From NCBI GenBank assembly GCA_017408625.1, contig JAFQUG010000042.1, positions 1 to 6,446 on the forward strand: a DNA stretch of 6,446 nt, written 5' to 3'. Made by a program: the position numbers and the translations under genes. Shown here one piece after another: positions 3,821 through 6,446 of the stretch (position 1 is the first letter of the stretch; every line of letters starts with the position of its first letter). The DNA is from Clostridia bacterium. Lineage in GTDB: Bacteria; Bacillota_A; Clostridia; Oscillospirales; CAG-272. The notes beneath the pieces are model-generated. The model was not told where the DNA came from, searched no databases, and saw only the letters and a program-made list of their open reading frames with translations.

Positions 3821-5737
3821 TTATTCAAGCTCCAGCGGCTTGACCTCAAAGTGATTGCCGCCCAGCACGTAGAAATAGCCGTCGACGTACACACCGCGCA
3901 TTTCGGACAGATCGTATACCGCATCGGGGTAGGTCGCGCTCAGCACCTCGGTGATGCTTTCCCCGTCAAAGTGCAGCACGATATATTCGTAGCGGTAATT
4001 ATCGTAGCTGTATGCGTGGTATTCCTCGTACAGGATCTTGTCCCAGGTGTGAATACCAAGACCGACAAGGCCGTTTTCGCGATCGATATAGTAGCACTTG
4101 TATTCGGGATAGTAATCGCACAGGGGGCGCACGTATTGGCAATAGGATTCAACCATTTCCTCACCCTCGGTATAGACCTCCAGCTTGAGCTCGTTGCCAT
4201 TGGAGCCGCGACCGATGCCCAGCAAAAATCCATCTCCGAAGTCAACCAGACTGGTCGAAAATCCTGCGATCGTGCCGGTTTCCTTGTAGGTGATGTTGGT
4301 GGGATCGGACAGGTCAAAGAAGAATACGGGATCAGTCTGCTGCACGGCGGTGCAAACGTAAGCGACGTTGCCCTCAAAGCGTGCGGATCTGACCGTTTCG
4401 CGCTGAGGAGCAAACTGCTCAACCGAGGAAATGACCTTCATCGAGTCAAGGTCAATGACGAACAGACTTGCGCTTGTGACAGGCGCGGGCATCAGCCCCC
4501 ATTCATTGACCTGCTTGGTGCCGTGCTCGGTAGTGGTGAACACGCGCAGTGTGTTTTCATACTGATCCATGCTGTACTGATCCAATACGTAACCGTTCAC
4601 CATGACAGAGCCGTGGTAAGCAAAGCCGTCCGCACCGTACTTCATGCAGGAAATTTCGCTGACAGTGTAATAATCCTGATAATCTGTGTCTGTCTGCTCG
4701 TATGCGGTTTCGCGTCTGGTGGCGTAAATGGCATCACGGGAAACGTAAACGTCCTCGGAGAAGGAAAGGAAGGCTGCGCTGTCGACCACACGCTGACCCG
4801 TGGCGTCCAGCATAATCATAACTGTGTAGCTTGCTGTGCTCAGCTCTTCGGGGGAGACGATGTGATCGGCCGCCACGCTTTGCATCTTGCCGTCGATCTC
4901 TACCTGCGGCAGGAAGGTGCGCTCGTCCGCATAATTGGGCTTGCGGCAGTTCAGCGTGGTCATGAGCAAGAGTCCATGCTCGGTCAAGCGAGCAGAGAGG
5001 TACTGTCCCGATGCGTCGGTGTTGGAAATCTCCTTGATCTTTGTGGGGTTGCTGACGTCCAGCACGATGACCTTGACGTAGGGGACGCGGGTATTGTTGG
5101 TCTTGTTTGTAAAAGAGGAAATGACGGTCACGGTCCGGCAGTCGGCTGAGAGGAAGAATTCTTCTGCCGCAAAGCCTTCCACGCCGTATTGCGCAAGATT
5201 GTATCTGCCCAACAGACGGCTGTCCTCACCCTCAATACTGTAAATGCGCAGCACGTTTTCCGAGAGGTAGTAGATGTGCGTGTCGCTGCGCTTGATCAGG
5301 TCTGCCTCGATCACGCCCTCGACCTGGTTGTCGGTGATTTCCTGATAGCTGCCGCTCATTCCGTTTGCTCCATCCGAAGCTTCGGGGGCTAAGCCGTCAA
5401 ATTTTTCTAACTGCTCCCAGGCAAGGAAGGGCAGATGGATCAGAAAATCGAAGGTGCTTTTATATGTGGGGGGCTCAAAGTGATAGGTGTTGAATTTTTG
5501 AATGATGCTGTAATATGGGCTGCTTGCGTAAGCTGCGACGCTTGGCGGCGTGGTGGGGTAGGGAATAAAGAGTGCAAACGTGCCCGCCAGCAGTACGAAA
5601 ACCATGCAAGCGGCCAGAATGCTGATCAGGCGGATGCTCTTGCCGGATCGCTTACGCGCCGCACCCGTGGGCGCGGCCTCGACGACGTACTTGTCATCCA
5701 CGCCGTTTAAGGATTGTAACCATTGCTTCTTTTTCAT
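3821..5737 (-). CDS. Membrane-anchored beta-propeller protein, putative anti-sigma/sensor partner of the ECF sigma factor
   Basis: This 638-residue protein has a short cytoplasmic N-terminus (LQSLNGVDDKYVVEAAP, 7-23), one membrane helix (about 35-58) and a large outside domain. The outside domain matches the Clostridia secreted beta-propeller family (Pfam Beta_propel). Signatures are NQVEGVIEADLIKRSDTHIYYLS (137-159; family norm VEGVDEAD), VIVLDVSNPTKI (223-234), LDQYSMDQYENTLRVFTTT (385-403), RFEGNVAYVCTAVQQTDPVFFFDLSDPTN (453-481) and a GFS...LLGIG stretch (492-509). The start ATG overlaps the sigma-factor stop (ATGA), and only a weak purine-rich Shine-Dalgarno precedes it, so translation is probably coupled. 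The N-terminal DD.Y..EA motif resembles the cytoplasmic end of membrane proteins co-encoded with Clostridia ECF sigma factors. I therefore infer that it holds the sigma factor inactive and senses something outside. The fold and family are firm; the anti-sigma role is inference. Confidence 0.88.
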   Translation of the reverse strand: MKKKQWLQSLNGVDDKYVVEAAPTGAARKRSGKSIRLISILAACMVFVLLAGTFALFIPYPTTPPSVAAYASSPYYSIIQKFNTYHFEPPTYKSTFDFLIHLPFLAWEQLEKFDGLAPEASDGANGMSGSYQEITDNQVEGVIEADLIKRSDTHIYYLSENVLRIYSIEGEDSRLLGRYNLAQYGVEGFAAEEFFLSADCRTVTVISSFTNKTNNTRVPYVKVIVLDVSNPTKIKEISNTDASGQYLSARLTEHGLLLMTTLNCRKPNYADERTFLPQVEIDGKMQSVAADHIVSPEELSTASYTVMIMLDATGQRVVDSAAFLSFSEDVYVSRDAIYATRRETAYEQTDTDYQDYYTVSEISCMKYGADGFAYHGSVMVNGYVLDQYSMDQYENTLRVFTTTEHGTKQVNEWGLMPAPVTSASLFVIDLDSMKVISSVEQFAPQRETVRSARFEGNVAYVCTAVQQTDPVFFFDLSDPTNITYKETGTIAGFSTSLVDFGDGFLLGIGRGSNGNELKLEVYTEGEEMVESYCQYVRPLCDYYPEYKCYYIDRENGLVGLGIHTWDKILYEEYHAYSYDNYRYEYIVLHFDGESITEVLSATYPDAVYDLSEMRGVYVDGYFYVLGGNHFEVKPLELE

Positions 5738-6285
5738 ATATAGATCTCTTCTTTCTCCAGGTATTCTTTGAAGGACCTGCGTGTACGGTGCAGAATGACC
5801 TTAACGTTTCCGGGGGCAAGGCCTGTTTCGGCAGCGATCTGCTCGATCGGGCACACGTACCAATAGCGTTGCAAAAAGATGATGCGCGTGCGCTCGGGCA
5901 AGGTGGCCAGAAAGCCGTTGATGGCCTGGTGCAGGGCGGTCTGATCGGCAAGCGAGAGCTCACCGTTTGGCACGCACTGCCAGAATTCCTCGGCCACGTC
6001 GTCAATTTCTGCGCCGCGCTTTTGGGCGCGGTCGTGTGCGTAGCGGTCAAGGGCTAAGTTACGCGTGATCTTGCCAAGAAACGCCTGCAGAACGGTCGGA
6101 CGCTCGGGCGGCATGGCATTCCATGCGCGCACCCAGGTATCGTTGACGCATTCCTCGTCATCCTCATGGTTGTGCAGGATGTTATCGGCGATCCGATAGC
6201 AATATTTTCCGTATTTTTGCTGCGAGTGCTCAATCGCTGCTTCGGCGCGCTCCCAGTACAGGGCAACGATTGTTTTGTCGTCCAC
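5734..6285 (-). CDS. ECF-type RNA polymerase sigma factor
   Basis: This is a 183-residue extracytoplasmic-function sigma factor. Region 2 spans about residues 24-62 (KYGKYCYRIADNILHNHEDD, then EECVNDTWVRAWNAMPPERP), with the core-binding and -10 recognition features of the family. Region 4 spans about 126-177 (LATLPERTRIIFLQRYW, helix-turn-helix PIEQIAAETGLAPGNVKVIL, then HRTRRSFKEYL) and would read the -35. There are no regions 1 or 3, as usual for ECF. I chose the GTG at 6285: AAGGAGGTG precedes it at 8-nt spacing, and the product starts at the usual point (MDDKTIVALYW). An upstream in-frame ATG at 6435 would add 50 unrelated residues and would have to read through a terminator and the promoter. 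It is co-transcribed with the beta-propeller gene (4-nt overlap), and an ECF-type promoter upstream suggests it activates its own operon. Confidence 0.93.
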   Translation of the reverse strand: MDDKTIVALYWERAEAAIEHSQQKYGKYCYRIADNILHNHEDDEECVNDTWVRAWNAMPPERPTVLQAFLGKITRNLALDRYAHDRAQKRGAEIDDVAEEFWQCVPNGELSLADQTALHQAINGFLATLPERTRIIFLQRYWYVCPIEQIAAETGLAPGNVKVILHRTRRSFKEYLEKEEIYI

Positions 6286-6291
6286 GCGTAG

Positions 6292-6300
6292 CACCTCCTT
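6292..6300 (-). promoter_or_regulatory. Shine-Dalgarno that fixes the sigma-factor GTG start
   Basis: AAGGAGGTG on the minus strand is complementary to the 16S rRNA 3' end over nine bases. Its GGAGG core is 8 nt before the GTG at 6285. No comparable site precedes the upstream in-frame ATG at 6435 inside the window. Confidence 0.9.
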
Positions 6301-6331
6301 GTGACTGTGTGTTTTGTCCTTCACCTGTAAA

Positions 6332-6358
6332 GACGGAAATGGATACGGATTGGTTACA
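6332..6358 (-). promoter_or_regulatory. ECF-type promoter, probably autoregulatory
   Basis: On the minus strand TGTAAC (6353-6358), a 17-bp spacer, and CGTC (6332-6335), read in context as TGTAACC...CGTCTTT. This has the form of Bacillota ECF promoters (TGAAAC or TGTAAC at -35, CGT/CGTC at -10). The transcript would start near 6325, about 40 nt before the GTG. No TTGACA/TATAAT promoter is seen in the same stretch, so basal expression must come from this site or elsewhere. Confidence 0.75.
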
Positions 6359-6376
6359 TGAAAAAGAAAAAATTTC

Positions 6377-6401
6377 AAAAAAAGTCGCCCACACGGACGA
6401 C
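6377..6401 (-). terminator. Intrinsic terminator of a minus-strand gene beyond the right edge
   Basis: GTCGTCC (6395-6401) pairs with GGGCGAC (6384-6390) around a GTGT loop, one pair being U.G in minus RNA. UUUUUUU (6377-6383) follows, then further U-rich sequence. No gene on the window side precedes it, so it presumably insulates the sigma operon from a neighbour starting past 6446. No coding region can be assigned to 6402-6446. Confidence 0.75.
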
Positions 6402-6446
6402 CGTAATAGATGGAAAGTTTTTGATCGACCTCCACCCAAACGGATC

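Noticed and set aside
2896..3924. 342-codon minus-strand open frame antisense to the SGNH hydrolase
   Set aside because: It crosses the terminator at 3783-3813 and the hydrolase promoter region, and covers a clear GDS/GLND/NHP enzyme on the other strand.
3812..5149. 445-codon plus-strand open frame antisense to the beta-propeller gene
   Set aside because: Composition shadow of the real minus-strand gene, which has family motifs, a ribosome-coupled start and an operon partner. The antisense product shows no recognisable domain.
6286..6435. 50-residue N-terminal extension of the sigma factor from ATG 6435
   Set aside because: It would encode through a terminator and the ECF promoter, has no family match, and GTG 6285 has a near-perfect Shine-Dalgarno.

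Overview
The window looks like part of a chromosome from an uncultured, mid-GC, gut-type Clostridia (Bacillota). The grounds are strong AGGAGG-type ribosome binding sites, consensus TTGACA/TATAAT promoters, lipoprotein signal peptides, a BspA-like leucine-rich-repeat protein, and an ECF sigma factor followed by a membrane-anchored beta-propeller protein, a combination typical of Clostridia. No phage, transposase, CRISPR, tRNA or rRNA is visible.

Layout, left to right. (1) 1-788, minus: a BspA-like LRR lipoprotein cut by the left edge, with a perfect sigma-A promoter. (2) About 800-2030, minus: an AT-rich islet carrying an orphan lipoprotein (1016-1732) with a duplicated 27-residue linker, closed by a terminator at 951-980. 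Upstream of it is a 31-codon reading frame (1814-1909) with its own promoter and a very strong Shine-Dalgarno sequence. Its stop codon lies 2 nt before a strong intrinsic terminator (1768-1811). Codons 7-13 can pair with the 5' arm of that terminator in an alternative helix of about 17 bp. This looks like a leader-peptide attenuator controlling the lipoprotein gene. (3) 2034-2777, minus: a TraX-family membrane protein. (4) 2932-3726, plus: an SGNH/GDSL hydrolase, divergent from traX-like, the two promoters lying back to back in 154 bp. (5) 3727-3820: a short repeat-like hairpin and a strong terminator shared by convergent genes. (6) 3821-6285, minus: a two-gene operon of an ECF sigma factor (GTG start at 6285) and a 638-residue single-pass beta-propeller protein, overlapping by ATGA. 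An ECF-type promoter (TGTAAC-N17-CGTC) precedes it, suggesting autoregulation. (7) 6377-6401: the terminator of a minus-strand gene beyond the right edge.

Most of these genes act at the cell envelope: two lipoproteins, a polytopic membrane protein, a hydrolase with no visible signal peptide, and a sigma factor paired with a membrane-anchored extracytoplasmic beta-propeller. The best candidate for an undescribed system is the sORF, alternative hairpin and lipoprotein unit at 1016-1970. The sigma/beta-propeller pair belongs to recognisable families, but its signal is unknown.
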